Source: Clostridiales bacterium
Lineage (GTDB): Bacteria > Bacillota > Clostridia > Lachnospirales > Lachnospiraceae
Assembly (NCBI GenBank): GCA_018376135.1
Contig: JAHABX010000025.1
Location: 1 to 47,843 of the forward strand
Reading direction: 5' to 3'
DNA length: 47,843 nt
The position numbers and the translations under genes were made by a program. Below the pieces are notes generated by a model. It searched no databases and was not told where the DNA came from. It was given only the letters and a program-made list of their open reading frames with translations. Shown here in pieces: positions 36,201-44,311 of this stretch. Position 1 is the stretch's first letter; each line of letters opens with the position of its first letter.

Positions 36201-39169
36201 GTATTGCTTGTATCGTAGACCTTTGTATTTGCAAACGAAATTTTCAGCGGATTGCCTGCTTCTCCTGACTTCGTTACAGTAAATTCCTCATCAGCATCAT
36301 ATTCTCCTGTAGCAGCGGACTCAGGTTCACAGATATAGCTCAGGTTAACTTTATCTCCTGCATTTATTGATTCAATTTTTACTGCACCGTTATTAGGTTT
36401 TTGAATAATCGACTCATTCGTCGGCGTCCAATTCCCCTTTTCATGAACCGATGGAGTAATTGTCACCTTCTTTATAGAACTGCTGCTCTGATTTAGAACC
36501 TCCATGCGATACTGAATCTGGACTTTTCCTTCGTCGCTAATTACCAGTTCCACAGAAGCCGTTACTTTGATGGATCCCTCCTGACCGTCTACTGCATAAG
36601 CAGAGGTTAATTGATTCTCTCCTGTGTAATATTGGGGCGTTGCTTGTGCTGTCGGATCCCACACCACGATTGACGGCAATGATACAGTGGCAGCGTCTGT
36701 TACATCTGTTGCCGTTACAGAAAATGAACCTGTTACGGATGACTCTACATTAAATCGAATTTCCCCTGATGTGGCTCCTGCTGCAATATTGCTATTATAC
36801 GTTAATTTTCCTGGCTGAGTGTTATCTGTCCAACCACTGTCTCCACTTAATACGGGCGTCAACCCTTCCGGATAAGTAAGCGTCACTCCGTTGATCGCTG
36901 TGTCTCCATTATTTGTTATGGTCACACGGTAGTGCCTTTGATCTTCAGAGGAACAGCTTTGCGGGTAAGTTACTGACAAGCTCAAAGTTTTATCTGCACC
37001 TTCACTTGACACTGTCACCTCAGAGGTATCATGCACCCGAGTCGATACCACGGCTTTCGCCTGCTTATTATCTTGCGTCCCATCACTCACCGCTGAGAAT
37101 GTTTTTGAGAATGGATTTCCAGCGGTCACACCAGAACAGGTATAGGTCAGTGTTTTTGCCTCACGCAAGGTGTCTATTGTAAATGCATCTCCAACTACTG
37201 GCTCTGTGATATCATCACTTGTCCACTTTCCCGTACCTGAGGAACCTACTGAAGATGCTGCCGTTATCTTTACATTTTTAGGTGTCTTTCCTTTCATAGG
37301 TGTCACTGTAACCTTGTATGTAATAGTCCCGCCTGTCCCGTTTGATCCCACATTCTCCGGTGCGGATACCCGAAGCTTCAGAGTCGCTGTTTCGTCACTG
37401 ACACTCTGCTCTTGGACCGTCTCTTCCCACACAAGAACAGAAGTGGATGCCAGTTCTGTCTCCACCCTCTGCTCCGGTTCGCCTAACGTTGCACTGGCTG
37501 AAAAATCGGCTGATATGGTCTCTGCTGCTGAACTCTTTCCTATAAACTCGATTGTTGTCTCTGCTTCATTAGCCAACTCAGGAATGGTAACCGTCCTGTT
37601 TGCTGCATCAATACGGATTCCTGCAGAAGCTCCAGCACCAACTGGTGTTACATTGCTTGGATAAGTGATTTCTACATTCTTCATCAGTACACCACTTTTA
37701 TTCTGAACTGTCGCAGTATACTTCCAGGATGCTGTCCCATTTTCCAGCTTCACGGTCTTTGGATAACTGACACTCAGCTTCAATACATCTTCTGCCACTG
37801 CAGCATTGGATACGGAGTCACTATTCGATTCTTTGTCCAAAACAGTTACGGCAGCTTCTGCCTGTGCCTGAACACTCTGCCCTGTCTGATCTGAAGTAAC
37901 AGCCGTAAAGACTGCTTTCTGATCTCCAACGTTTGCAGCCTGTGCAGTAAAAGTCACACTATTCTCAAAGCTGTCCAGAGTTACACTCTTTCCATCAGCG
38001 GATTCTTCGCCTCCACTCCAGGTTCCTTCCGCATCGGCAGTGATTGTCACCGGCTTTAAGGATACCTGTGTCACAGGCTTGATCTGAATTGTATAAACGA
38101 TCTCATCATCTACAAGTACCAGACTCTGAGCAGATACCTGCAGTTCAAACAGCTTACCCACTGCCTCATTAGCTGCTTCATCAGAAGTCACCTTATCGGA
38201 AGAATAGATGTCCGGTCCTTTAAACTCCACCGTTCCGGCGTTCACTTTATTTTCTTCATCTTCTGTCTCACCAATTTTATAATAATGATAAAATGGTGTA
38301 CTTGTCTCGGTATCCATGATGGCTGTCTCTGCAACAGCCTGCGAAACAGAAAGCACCTGTCCATTGACCAGCACCTGTTGAAGTCTTCCGGTCCCTGTCA
38401 GGCTTCCGCAGACAATGCCAAAACTATCTTCGCCTGCATCATTTGCCTCATATTCTTTAACCGTTTTTTCTTTTTTTGTTTTTTCAGTCTTTTTATATGC
38501 ACTGGCACCTGAAGTTTCTTCCGAAACTTCTTCACCATTCCCATTCAGATATACCGTTTCATAGTCATCAATTGCCGCATATGCATCATCCTCTCCCGGA
38601 TTAATTTCACTGAATATGCCATCCTTATAATCTGCCTCTCCGGATTCCTGTTCAACAATGGTCTCCTTCCCGGCACTCACTCCCGCATTGGAGGTTCTCT
38701 TATATGCTGCATCCCCTTTTATGTCCACGATCAGGTTCTGTACCGTACCGCTGATCGTACCGAAAAGGATACCCTCACTGACACTGGTACCCTTATCTCC
38801 AACTTTCAGCTCCGATGCTGTACTTTCAATCTCTACAGATTCAATCGTAATCACATGACCGTTTCCATCGAAAGTTCCGCTAAAATCTGCCTGAGCTCCA
38901 GTGATAATTTTTGCCAGAGTAATATCCTGAGTTAATACGAAGTTTCCAGTCTGATTCGTATTTCTAAGCAGTTCAAACTCGTCTGCTGATGTGATCTGAT
39001 ACCTGCCTTCTGAATCTTGTTCCAAATCCTGAAGTGACGCCGCCTCTGCCCTGCTTCCCACACCGAGGGCGAAGACGCACACCGCCGCCGTCAGGCACAA
39101 AAAGCCTGCCGCACTGTATTTCCAGCCTTTCCTTTTCCATGATTTTCTGATTCGCTCCCTGACCTTCAT
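30281..39169 (-). CDS. Giant secreted membrane-anchored repeat protein 1
   Basis: About 2962 residues from the ATG at 39169, which has GGAGG 9 bases upstream; the longer frame to 39283 would run into the ATPase gene. A signal peptide ends near 'GVGSRAEAAS'. A short beta-helix-like part follows ('FSGTFDGNGHVITI') and continues far downstream ('YAGGLVGQNQGSIEQ'), like GLUG repeats interrupted by an insert. The insert is about eight DUF11-like units of ~125 residues ('ITNNGDTAINGVTLTYPEGL'), many ending in a V-W or V-x-D-T motif. The C-terminal third is CHB_HEX/FN3-associated repeats ('IYYTMDGSDPS'). The C-terminal 'PEGEVELGIPIPEEY' domain, a membrane helix ('LLILECAAGLAAFLGIIYAV') and a basic tail match giant protein 2. 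No enzyme motif is visible; adhesion or a surface stalk is inferred. Confidence 0.85.
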   Translation of the reverse strand: MKVRERIRKSWKRKGWKYSAAGFLCLTAAVCVFALGVGSRAEAASLQDLEQDSEGRYQITSADEFELLRNTNQTGNFVLTQDITLAKIITGAQADFSGTFDGNGHVITIESVEIESTASELKVGDKGTSVSEGILFGTISGTVQNLIVDIKGDAAYKRTSNAGVSAGKETIVEQESGEADYKDGIFSEINPGEDDAYAAIDDYETVYLNGNGEEVSEETSGASAYKKTEKTKKEKTVKEYEANDAGEDSFGIVCGSLTGTGRLQQVLVNGQVLSVSQAVAETAIMDTETSTPFYHYYKIGETEDEENKVNAGTVEFKGPDIYSSDKVTSDEAANEAVGKLFELQVSAQSLVLVDDEIVYTIQIKPVTQVSLKPVTITADAEGTWSGGEESADGKSVTLDSFENSVTFTAQAANVGDQKAVFTAVTSDQTGQSVQAQAEAAVTVLDKESNSDSVSNAAVAEDVLKLSVSYPKTVKLENGTASWKYTATVQNKSGVLMKNVEITYPSNVTPVGAGASAGIRIDAANRTVTIPELANEAETTIEFIGKSSAAETISADFSASATLGEPEQRVETELASTSVLVWEETVQEQSVSDETATLKLRVSAPENVGSNGTGGTITYKVTVTPMKGKTPKNVKITAASSVGSSGTGKWTSDDITEPVVGDAFTIDTLREAKTLTYTCSGVTAGNPFSKTFSAVSDGTQDNKQAKAVVSTRVHDTSEVTVSSEGADKTLSLSVTYPQSCSSEDQRHYRVTITNNGDTAINGVTLTYPEGLTPVLSGDSGWTDNTQPGKLTYNSNIAAGATSGEIRFNVESSVTGSFSVTATDVTDAATVSLPSIVVWDPTAQATPQYYTGENQLTSAYAVDGQEGSIKVTASVELVISDEGKVQIQYRMEVLNQSSSSIKKVTITPSVHEKGNWTPTNESIIQKPNNGAVKIESINAGDKVNLSYICEPESAATGEYDADEEFTVTKSGEAGNPLKISFANTKVYDTSNTKVSASNPGTAADQLTLTSSVAKNHIVSAGNGELPYTVTVEAPAGSEVGLTAVPSSSSGITGTWSDEDLTVDPNDSSKATITGTGEAKTYTYTCTIPENHTGDIGVSFSAVAENQSLAVKTEEISSKISQGSPIGESKENQKIPEEILKLQASAASILSKTADTVDTVDVVYELKITKPEGEEITVSAMNESGNPLSGRWGMTEAEAAGEASSYKVTNEAAESTIYFIRSVDASSLTNGEKMSVSASFQAELKDAEYTARTGKTAAVTTWIYAHDPDIAVAGSEDDNDMLSASLKVDSRYVIQGSAVAYTLELANSSEYPLHVTSDLTGWTYEDKEITAAGSGIRIEPGEKAELTKTVTISSADDKSVSADVAANRFLTTYEYEKERSKTGSSSSVDTAGEIHYAGNTLYAGGLVGQNQGSIEQCSQNINVKGTAFAESENAILTFGGEENALSMAVGGAVGYSSEDIADLYIKGTVSAEGSAEAKDGYAAGTGTGKLQTSIITKASDVLELGMTAESVKMGADAVPEDDWGNWKKFEYAEDSGSMRDSFDLGWLVKDGENVFRYNIQDKSVKVEVESPLTGKSFTSCRSVYQARKQLADAEAQRYFSDTKLLELGDSGYYRNLHTYVSDGFYHYVQDYGENSPMMYPYNSNKKQEFTAGSPWKILRDETSLTDQIVMTLHSEVVGTDIEIYYNNGEEKAVIEDFDVFFPFDESEVQITAVPVWNGKIYEEIISESFDESDREPLPDPEAEVTGYYTANGGAKSEKFAPGMVYQAGSVLNLTSVLDGCSYEIGFSPNAPVSDLWDGAVWSKDADAYPVWTTDADKINADWTAYIDAVSIPEELRGEQYLYVKIAKENYPDTVYCLGNFTADAEASGSPQMYYDYDESTKTGTKVPEGSRIAEGDMLVFEISPSARLTDLEYVLSGTALSGTALYGAEWKTYEGPVKLERPSPGLACYLYTRMKDESEGEVSYGPVSSYEYTFAGDNTGIQISPRTVPAETEQEKGTAIPSGTSVYLDSMDEGVKILYLVNRTLSDGIQLERVSGSAAGLTEDGKHFKAGERWYRTSQEGVQIFEEQLILYNDQSTTEVQYVHAAVLGTDFEPGESLNYVYQVEPTEQTSAPEATLATQNFPNGADTAVAEVEKDTYLSFTSLTPGAELYYVLGNGTVADHEDTETGTKKYDASTGIQVEGDYGSQFTVSIKAVKWNEDGTKKELKDSETIRFVYLISDQQNALAPTSTPATSADAPSVVLPGEKILLSTATRGASIFYTTDGTEPRVEELEDGTWQAADTGTKLYDAGVGISMPSEGSGYFTVGAVAVKPELGKSPVATFIYAFPSTVQSPYTNIPSGSVDMGTEILLKNRTEGASIYYTVAVDGKTPEDPTISSAVFDEAQPIIVNGETSVKAMAVKDGVKSEIVSFKFNTMDQLAAPEASISSGAMVSRGTKLTLNAAEGASIYYTMDGSDPSEAGNAAAIAGKELTLDGEPGGQVTVKAYARMDGKSASEVVTFTYQISRNATGVTADVKSGSLVSNGSKVNLMTDVTDAEIYYTTDGSDPTDDGIKGTVVTINGVSGSTFTIKAVAVVDGNDGMIATFTYKIKEKPTAPTASPSGGVLTIATRVELSSSADKIYYTTDGTTPTESSSLYKEPILINRTTQLQAIAVSEDGEVSDVASFQYTAAQKADTPTASHEDDTVLEPGTIVALSTDTMEAAIYYSTDGTDPTLDNLEDMLEYTEEGITVNRTVTIKAVSYREDMQLSSVGTFNYIVEKIPAVEKKAAEEEKLAAEGLHETDASGLEREENPDGTAYQSRVLREKENNTVVSSAWSAIPNDAVLVAEKTDHTSAALDNVKQVFGEDYEILSTYDIYLMQGGTMVQPEGEVELGIPIPEEYLDAAVTIVYIDSDNKITKQETRRKDGMAYAMVSHFSRYALVGLEDESGEQNAIDYLLILECAAGLAAFLGIIYAVRQKWKRFRRDS

Positions 39170-39215
39170 CAGCATCCGCCTCCGTTTTATCTCTCTTATC
39201 TGTGTTGCAGCTGTT

Positions 39216-41057
39216 CTATTGAAAAGCATCCAACAGCTCCTTCTGGGAAGGACTGAAGGATTTGCCCTGTTTGCCGTATTCATTGCGGATCCCGCTTAAA
39301 ATATGCGCCATCCGCACCTGACTGCCCTCGGCTCCTGCCATCAGCGCCCCGTGAAGAGCCGCGTTCTTGATGGATGCGCCGGACAGCTCAAATGCCTGCG
39401 CCAGCATCAGCGGATCCACCTCCGGGGATACCGGCGTACGTGCCGGGAAAATACTCTCCCACATTTCCCGGCGAAGCCCTGCATCAGGCATGGGGAAATG
39501 TACCATATAGGAGATTCTTCTCCGGAATGCATCGTCAAAATTCTGCAGCAGATTTGTTGCCAGAATCGAGACGCCCGCATACTGTTCGATCCGCTGCAGA
39601 AGGTATGCCGTCTCCGCGTTGGAGTACCGGTCCTGTGCATCGGATACATCGCTTCGTTTTGTAAAGATTGCATCCGCCTCATCAAATAAAAGGATGCAGT
39701 CACATTTATCGGCTTCGTCAAAGATCCTGCCGATATTTTTCTGAGTCTCCCCTATGTATTTGCTGATGAGCTGGGACAGATCCACCCGGTAAAGGGGCAT
39801 TCCCAGCGCATTTGCCAGCACCTGCGCCGCCATGGTCTTGCCTGTTCCCGGCGCGCCATAGAACAAGATGGAGATCCCGTTTCCGTAGGAGAATTTTTCG
39901 GAAAATCCCCACTGCTCCATGACATCCTCCCGGGCTGCGATCATCCGGCAGATCTGCCGAAGCTGCTCATACTGGGCAGCCGGAAGCTTCAGTTCCTCAA
40001 ATGTTCTGGTGGCTGCGAGAAGATTCAGCTGGGTGGAACCCGGATTCCGGAGCAGACCGGATGCCTGGGGACGCTCTGCCTGAAGCTCTGCTTTGATATC
40101 TGACAGATAACAAAGATAGGTTCCCACAGGAAGCTGCCGTCCGGTCAGCTGCTGAAGCTGTATCTGCGGCGGAAGCTTTTCTGTAAGGCTTCCCAGCACA
40201 TCCTCTGCCATCCGAAGCTTCAGTCTCCGGTCCGGTCTGGGAATCCGTCTGACCAGCAATGCCGTCATGGATCGCTCGGTAAGCACCCGGTCCTGATCCT
40301 TGATCAGTCCGTAAAAATGATAGCTGTATCCCAGCCTTCTCAGAAGCTCTTCTCTCCGCGATTCTCCCAGCCGCACACAGAGAAATGCCCCGTACAGCTC
40401 CGTACAGAGCGCACAGGTATTCAGCTCCCGCTTTGTCCCCCGGAAGGTTTCTCCATCCATCAGAAGGAGCGCCATCTTCTGCGCTGCACAGATCTGTTCC
40501 ACACAGAACTGCCGTCCGCTTCCCGGTTCTCCTTCTATGCAGAGGATCAGAGGCTCATCCCGATTCTCTGCCAGCGCAAAAATCTCTCCCGCCTCCGCAA
40601 GAAGCTCATCAAGACCATAAGCTTTCTGTACAGGGGGCAGCACAAGCTCCAGCCCTTCCGGCAGCTCCGGCATCCGGCGTTCCAGCCAGCCGGTCAGCAC
40701 CGGACTTGCCACCACGGTCTCCTCTGTCCGCAGAAACCATATCGGAAGCCGGTCCATATCCTCCGGTTCCTCTTCGGACAGCTCCCCGTACAGACGCAGG
40801 AAATCAACAGTGCGGATTCCCTCCTGCCCTGCCGCTTCCATACCCCAAAGAGCACACAGAAGCATCTGCTCCACCCGGCTGATGCCGAGAAGCTCTGCCG
40901 CCTCAGCAAAGGGCAGGAAGGTCTCTGTATTAGCTGCCTCCCTCAAAGTCTCTTCCAGACATGCCGCCAGCCGCTCTGCCCTGGCGGCAGACTGGCTGTG
41001 TACATAATCCCTTCCGGCTTTTTTTAATCTGCGGTTTAATACTTCTGTGTAGTCCAT
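39216..41057 (-). CDS. AAA+ ATPase 2 (eCIS Afp15-type)
   Basis: A 613-residue ATPase with an intact C-terminal AAA+ module: Walker A GAPGTGKT at 401-408, Walker B ILLFDEAD at 455-462, sensor-1 ATN at 500-502 and an arginine-finger-like 'FRRRISY' after it. An N-terminal module carries a degenerate P-loop ('IEGEPGSGRQF' at about 174-184). The winged-helix-like N-terminus is shared with eCIS ATPases. Afp15-like ATPases are needed for assembly of particles in other systems, perhaps for sheath remodelling or cargo loading. It is a paralog of the ATPase at 44.3-46.5 kb (same 'SKYIGE/SKYVGE', 'AYLLQRIE', 'LATNLLQNFD' segments). It is followed by the first giant gene after 46 bases. Confidence 0.92.
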   Translation of the reverse strand: MDYTEVLNRRLKKAGRDYVHSQSAARAERLAACLEETLREAANTETFLPFAEAAELLGISRVEQMLLCALWGMEAAGQEGIRTVDFLRLYGELSEEEPEDMDRLPIWFLRTEETVVASPVLTGWLERRMPELPEGLELVLPPVQKAYGLDELLAEAGEIFALAENRDEPLILCIEGEPGSGRQFCVEQICAAQKMALLLMDGETFRGTKRELNTCALCTELYGAFLCVRLGESRREELLRRLGYSYHFYGLIKDQDRVLTERSMTALLVRRIPRPDRRLKLRMAEDVLGSLTEKLPPQIQLQQLTGRQLPVGTYLCYLSDIKAELQAERPQASGLLRNPGSTQLNLLAATRTFEELKLPAAQYEQLRQICRMIAAREDVMEQWGFSEKFSYGNGISILFYGAPGTGKTMAAQVLANALGMPLYRVDLSQLISKYIGETQKNIGRIFDEADKCDCILLFDEADAIFTKRSDVSDAQDRYSNAETAYLLQRIEQYAGVSILATNLLQNFDDAFRRRISYMVHFPMPDAGLRREMWESIFPARTPVSPEVDPLMLAQAFELSGASIKNAALHGALMAGAEGSQVRMAHILSGIRNEYGKQGKSFSPSQKELLDAFQ

Positions 41058-41079
41058 CTCTGTCCTCCGACTGTCTGTG

Positions 41080-41607
41080 TTACTGTTTCCCCTCTGCGGC
41101 TTCTTTGAGTGCCTCCTTCATCATGTCGTAGCCGACTCCCATCTCCAGAATCATATTTGCCACCACACTCTCGTCCATCTGGTCCTCTGCTGCACATACC
41201 AGTGTTGCCCGATATTGCACCAGCTTTTCTTCACTTCCTTCCACTTCTCCATAGAAGTAATGCCCGAAACGAACGCGCTGGTTCATCTGATTGACCAGTC
41301 TCAATACAGTCTCCTCATCTAATGTCTTCATCTCCGTATGTATCTGCGAATAGAATGAGAGATACTTGCTGATTCTTTGATCCTCCTCGTCCAGATCTCC
41401 AAAACATAATGATGCCAAATGCACCTGTTCCATACTGGCAGTTTCTATTTCATCCGGAAGCTCTTCTATAGAAGGCAAACAAACCAACAAACTAACATCT
41501 GAAAAAAGTTTTCCCTTGGGAACGATTTCCGATGCAATCTCCACACTGTCTAAAAACTCCGAAATCACTTCCAGTTCTTTTCTTTTTTCTTTTTCACTAT
41601 ATCTCAT
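41080..41607 (-). CDS. Small acidic protein, possible chaperone for the upstream helical protein
   Basis: The 175-residue product is acidic, with alpha/beta character: 'ELEVISEFLDSVEIASEI', 'LLVCLPSIEELPDEIET', 'LVQYRATLVCAAEDQMDES' and a helical C-terminus. I do not recognise a family. The fold impression (a central beta-sheet of two or three strands with long helices) recalls YbjN / type III secretion chaperones, but this is weak. It follows the 895-residue gene by 12 bases and precedes ATPase 2 by 22. That placement would suit a cargo-specific chaperone between its client and the loading ATPase. No membrane segment is visible. Confidence 0.6.
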   Translation of the reverse strand: MRYSEKEKRKELEVISEFLDSVEIASEIVPKGKLFSDVSLLVCLPSIEELPDEIETASMEQVHLASLCFGDLDEEDQRISKYLSFYSQIHTEMKTLDEETVLRLVNQMNQRVRFGHYFYGEVEGSEEKLVQYRATLVCAAEDQMDESVVANMILEMGVGYDMMKEALKEAAEGKQ

Positions 41608-41619
41608 ACATAATCTCCT

Positions 41620-44307
41620 CTAATCCTGTCCAAAAGAAGCCGCAATTTTCTCTTTTAATTCTCCTGCGTTTTGACTTGCAATCAACGAAGAAACCCTTGC
41701 ATCCAAACCGTCTCTTAATATACTGCGCAGATGTTCCACATTTCTTCCTTCGCGTATGACGTCTTTGGGCTGTGCAAGATCCAAACCTGCACTTTCTTTG
41801 AATTTTCGATTTTCCCATACACTGGATTCTGTAATCTCCTGCATCTTATACATCATCGATAAAGCCATATCCGTACGGGTCGTCTCCTTATTTGCCTCTG
41901 TTCCCACCAGTTTACGAATTCCTCCATATGCCGACGATACCGCATTCCTTGTAAGCTCGTATCCTGCCGATGCCACATCAAGTGCAACTGCGCTTCCATA
42001 TGCTGCGCCACCTGCTACAGCCCCTACTCCGGTCAGTGATGCCAGTTGACCCACAATCTTCAGTCCGCTGCTGGTAATTGCAACTCCGCCTTTTATGATA
42101 GATTCCAAGTTGTGAAGCAGTGCTTTGACCATCTTCTTATGTGCCTTGTCTGTCTCCCGGTATTGCTCCATCATCTCCAAAGCTTCCATCTGTCTGATTT
42201 TGGACTTATCAGCTCCGGACGCCTTCATCTGAACAATACGCTGTCCGAGCCCATACTGCGCCTCCCGATAACGGGAATCATTTCTGGAACGAAGGTCCGC
42301 ACCTTGTACAATTCGTATTTCATCTGGTTGACCTTGATTTGCCAGTGCAACCGTCTTCATCATATCTTTTCTTTTATCATCGACTACATCAGACCTAAAC
42401 TGAAACCACTGTTTCTTCACATCATATGCTTCTGCAGCAGCTGTATCCTTCTTTGCTCCACTGCTGTATTTTTCCTTTTTCTTCTGTATCCTCTCATAGA
42501 TTCTATTTCTTTGCCGTCTCATTTGTTCAATGTGCGTAGAATTTGTAAACAGATCTGCAAAATCCACCACCATACTCAAGCCATCCTTTATAATAGCAAG
42601 TGTGGGTTTCAGCAATGGGATGACACTGATAAAACCATCTGCAAGACCAAGAGCGTCTCCGAATATATCCACGATCTGATGCAGCATATCTCTTGCTTTA
42701 TTCCAGCGTTCTTGTCCGTCCACTTTCGGATCTGCATCTCCTGTATGTTCCTCTTTAAACATTTGAACAGAACTTTTTACCAGAGAAATCAAATGAAGTC
42801 CCGCAGACAGCACACTTGCGACTGATCCAATCACAGAGTTTGCATCTTTATCAGAAAATTTCCCTCCTGACCCTTTAAAAGCCTGTTTACCGCCCAGTGC
42901 AAAATCTCCCGATAGCTTTTTTGCATCTGCATAATCTCCTGCGTCTGCTATGGCACCAGTAACATTTGAAAATATATTTGCAGTACTATCTGCTTTAGAA
43001 CGGAATTCTTCTGCAAAATCTTCCCATAGCTCTGATTTAAAATAACTCTCTGTCCTCTCTCTCAGCTTTCCCATGTTTTCTTTTGCAGATCCCCATTTCG
43101 TCTTTTTTTCCGCTTCACTTCCTATTAAAGCCGCATCCTCTTTATGTCCTTCTGGAATCTCCGCATTTAGATTCATACCCACGGTCTTTGCAATCAAGGT
43201 CTCCAAAGGAGTTCCTTTCTGCTTTAAAATAATTTCCTTCCATTCATTTACTTTTTTCTCCTTGCGAATCCTTACCTTTTCTTCCTCCATACGTTTGACA
43301 GCACTATCTCTCGCCACTCTCGTGTCTTTAAGAGCCTGCTCCACTTCACTGGTCATGTTTGCGCCTAACTTGCATGCATTTCCCTCTTCCACCAACCATG
43401 CTCCAAGAGCCATATCCAAATAAAGCTGATGATCTATTGTAGTGACATGATCAAATTTTCTTTTCAGATCCCTTAATGCATTTAAAATCTTATTCCGTTC
43501 TCTTCCGTCCTTATCTGCCTGGATCCGTCCTCTTGCGTCTTTGATCAGTTTTCGGTATTCAGCCGTTCTGTCTCTTTCTGACTTATTAAAATCTTTGCTT
43601 TTACTCATATTGTTGAGTATCTCTTCCAGCATGTTCAGACGTTGCTCATCCTCGGCTTTTCCCATCTTAAGAATCTCTGCCTTGGAATTGACCATAAAAC
43701 TATTCACCATGGCATTTTCCCGGTCTTCTACTCTGCCGGATGCTGTCCCGATCCTGTCTCTTGCAGTTCTGGACAACTTATTCAGCTCAGCATCATCGCC
43801 CTTACCCAGTTCTTTTCTGCGGGCATCCAGCTGATCCAGACGGGCTGCCGCATCCGCCATCTTCTTGTGTCTGCCTCCTTCACTCTGTTTCATGCCTAAT
43901 CCCCGCATTTCAACAGAGATCTTGCCGTATTCCTCCTTTATGTCCGCAAGCTCTGCCGCATCCACACGTTCCCGGGCTTTCATGATCTCCTCGCCAAACA
44001 GCGTACAGGCAGAATCAAAATCTTCCTTGTCGTCCACCCTCAGACTGTTCGCCTCCGAAGTAAACTGCATGTACAGTCTTTCCATCTGATCCAGCTTCAC
44101 CCGGTCTTCAGACTTCCCATACCCGGCTACGGTATCAACTGTACTGCGTAAACCTTCCGTAATATTCCGAAGCCGCTGTTCATCTGCCTTCCGCTGCTGC
44201 TCCTCCTGCGCCTGTGTCAGGTCCTGCGCTGCGCTGGCATCTGCCTGCTTTTCTTTCTTTTTATCAATACCAAAAAAACCTTTTATCTTAGACCCGAAAC
44301 CACCCAT
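41620..44307 (-). CDS. Large helical protein, candidate cargo/effector
   Basis: An 895-residue protein with no family I recognise. The N-terminus 'GSKIKGFFGIDKKKEKQ' is basic and amphipathic. Residues 25-400 are charged coiled coil. Glycine/alanine-rich hydrophobic helices follow at about 490-516, 552-588 and 735-798 ('IVGQLASLTGVGAVAGGAAY' within it). These resemble membrane-inserting segments of pore-forming or tape-measure-like proteins. It lies between the two AAA+ ATPase genes. Base composition appears richer in A+T than the flanking structural genes, by eye. Options are a membrane-active cargo, a second tape-measure protein (Afp14 sits beside Afp15 in Afp), or a structural factor. I favour cargo only slightly. 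The ATG at 44307 is four bases from the ATPase stop. Confidence 0.6.
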   Translation of the reverse strand: MGGFGSKIKGFFGIDKKKEKQADASAAQDLTQAQEEQQRKADEQRLRNITEGLRSTVDTVAGYGKSEDRVKLDQMERLYMQFTSEANSLRVDDKEDFDSACTLFGEEIMKARERVDAAELADIKEEYGKISVEMRGLGMKQSEGGRHKKMADAAARLDQLDARRKELGKGDDAELNKLSRTARDRIGTASGRVEDRENAMVNSFMVNSKAEILKMGKAEDEQRLNMLEEILNNMSKSKDFNKSERDRTAEYRKLIKDARGRIQADKDGRERNKILNALRDLKRKFDHVTTIDHQLYLDMALGAWLVEEGNACKLGANMTSEVEQALKDTRVARDSAVKRMEEEKVRIRKEKKVNEWKEIILKQKGTPLETLIAKTVGMNLNAEIPEGHKEDAALIGSEAEKKTKWGSAKENMGKLRERTESYFKSELWEDFAEEFRSKADSTANIFSNVTGAIADAGDYADAKKLSGDFALGGKQAFKGSGGKFSDKDANSVIGSVASVLSAGLHLISLVKSSVQMFKEEHTGDADPKVDGQERWNKARDMLHQIVDIFGDALGLADGFISVIPLLKPTLAIIKDGLSMVVDFADLFTNSTHIEQMRRQRNRIYERIQKKKEKYSSGAKKDTAAAEAYDVKKQWFQFRSDVVDDKRKDMMKTVALANQGQPDEIRIVQGADLRSRNDSRYREAQYGLGQRIVQMKASGADKSKIRQMEALEMMEQYRETDKAHKKMVKALLHNLESIIKGGVAITSSGLKIVGQLASLTGVGAVAGGAAYGSAVALDVASAGYELTRNAVSSAYGGIRKLVGTEANKETTRTDMALSMMYKMQEITESSVWENRKFKESAGLDLAQPKDVIREGRNVEHLRSILRDGLDARVSSLIASQNAGELKEKIAASFGQD

Positions 44308-44311
44308 ACTG

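Noticed and set aside
39170..39283. Upstream start for giant protein 1 at 39283
   Set aside because: It would overlap the ATPase gene and place about 40 charged residues ahead of the signal peptide; the ATG at 39169 has GGAGG at the right distance.
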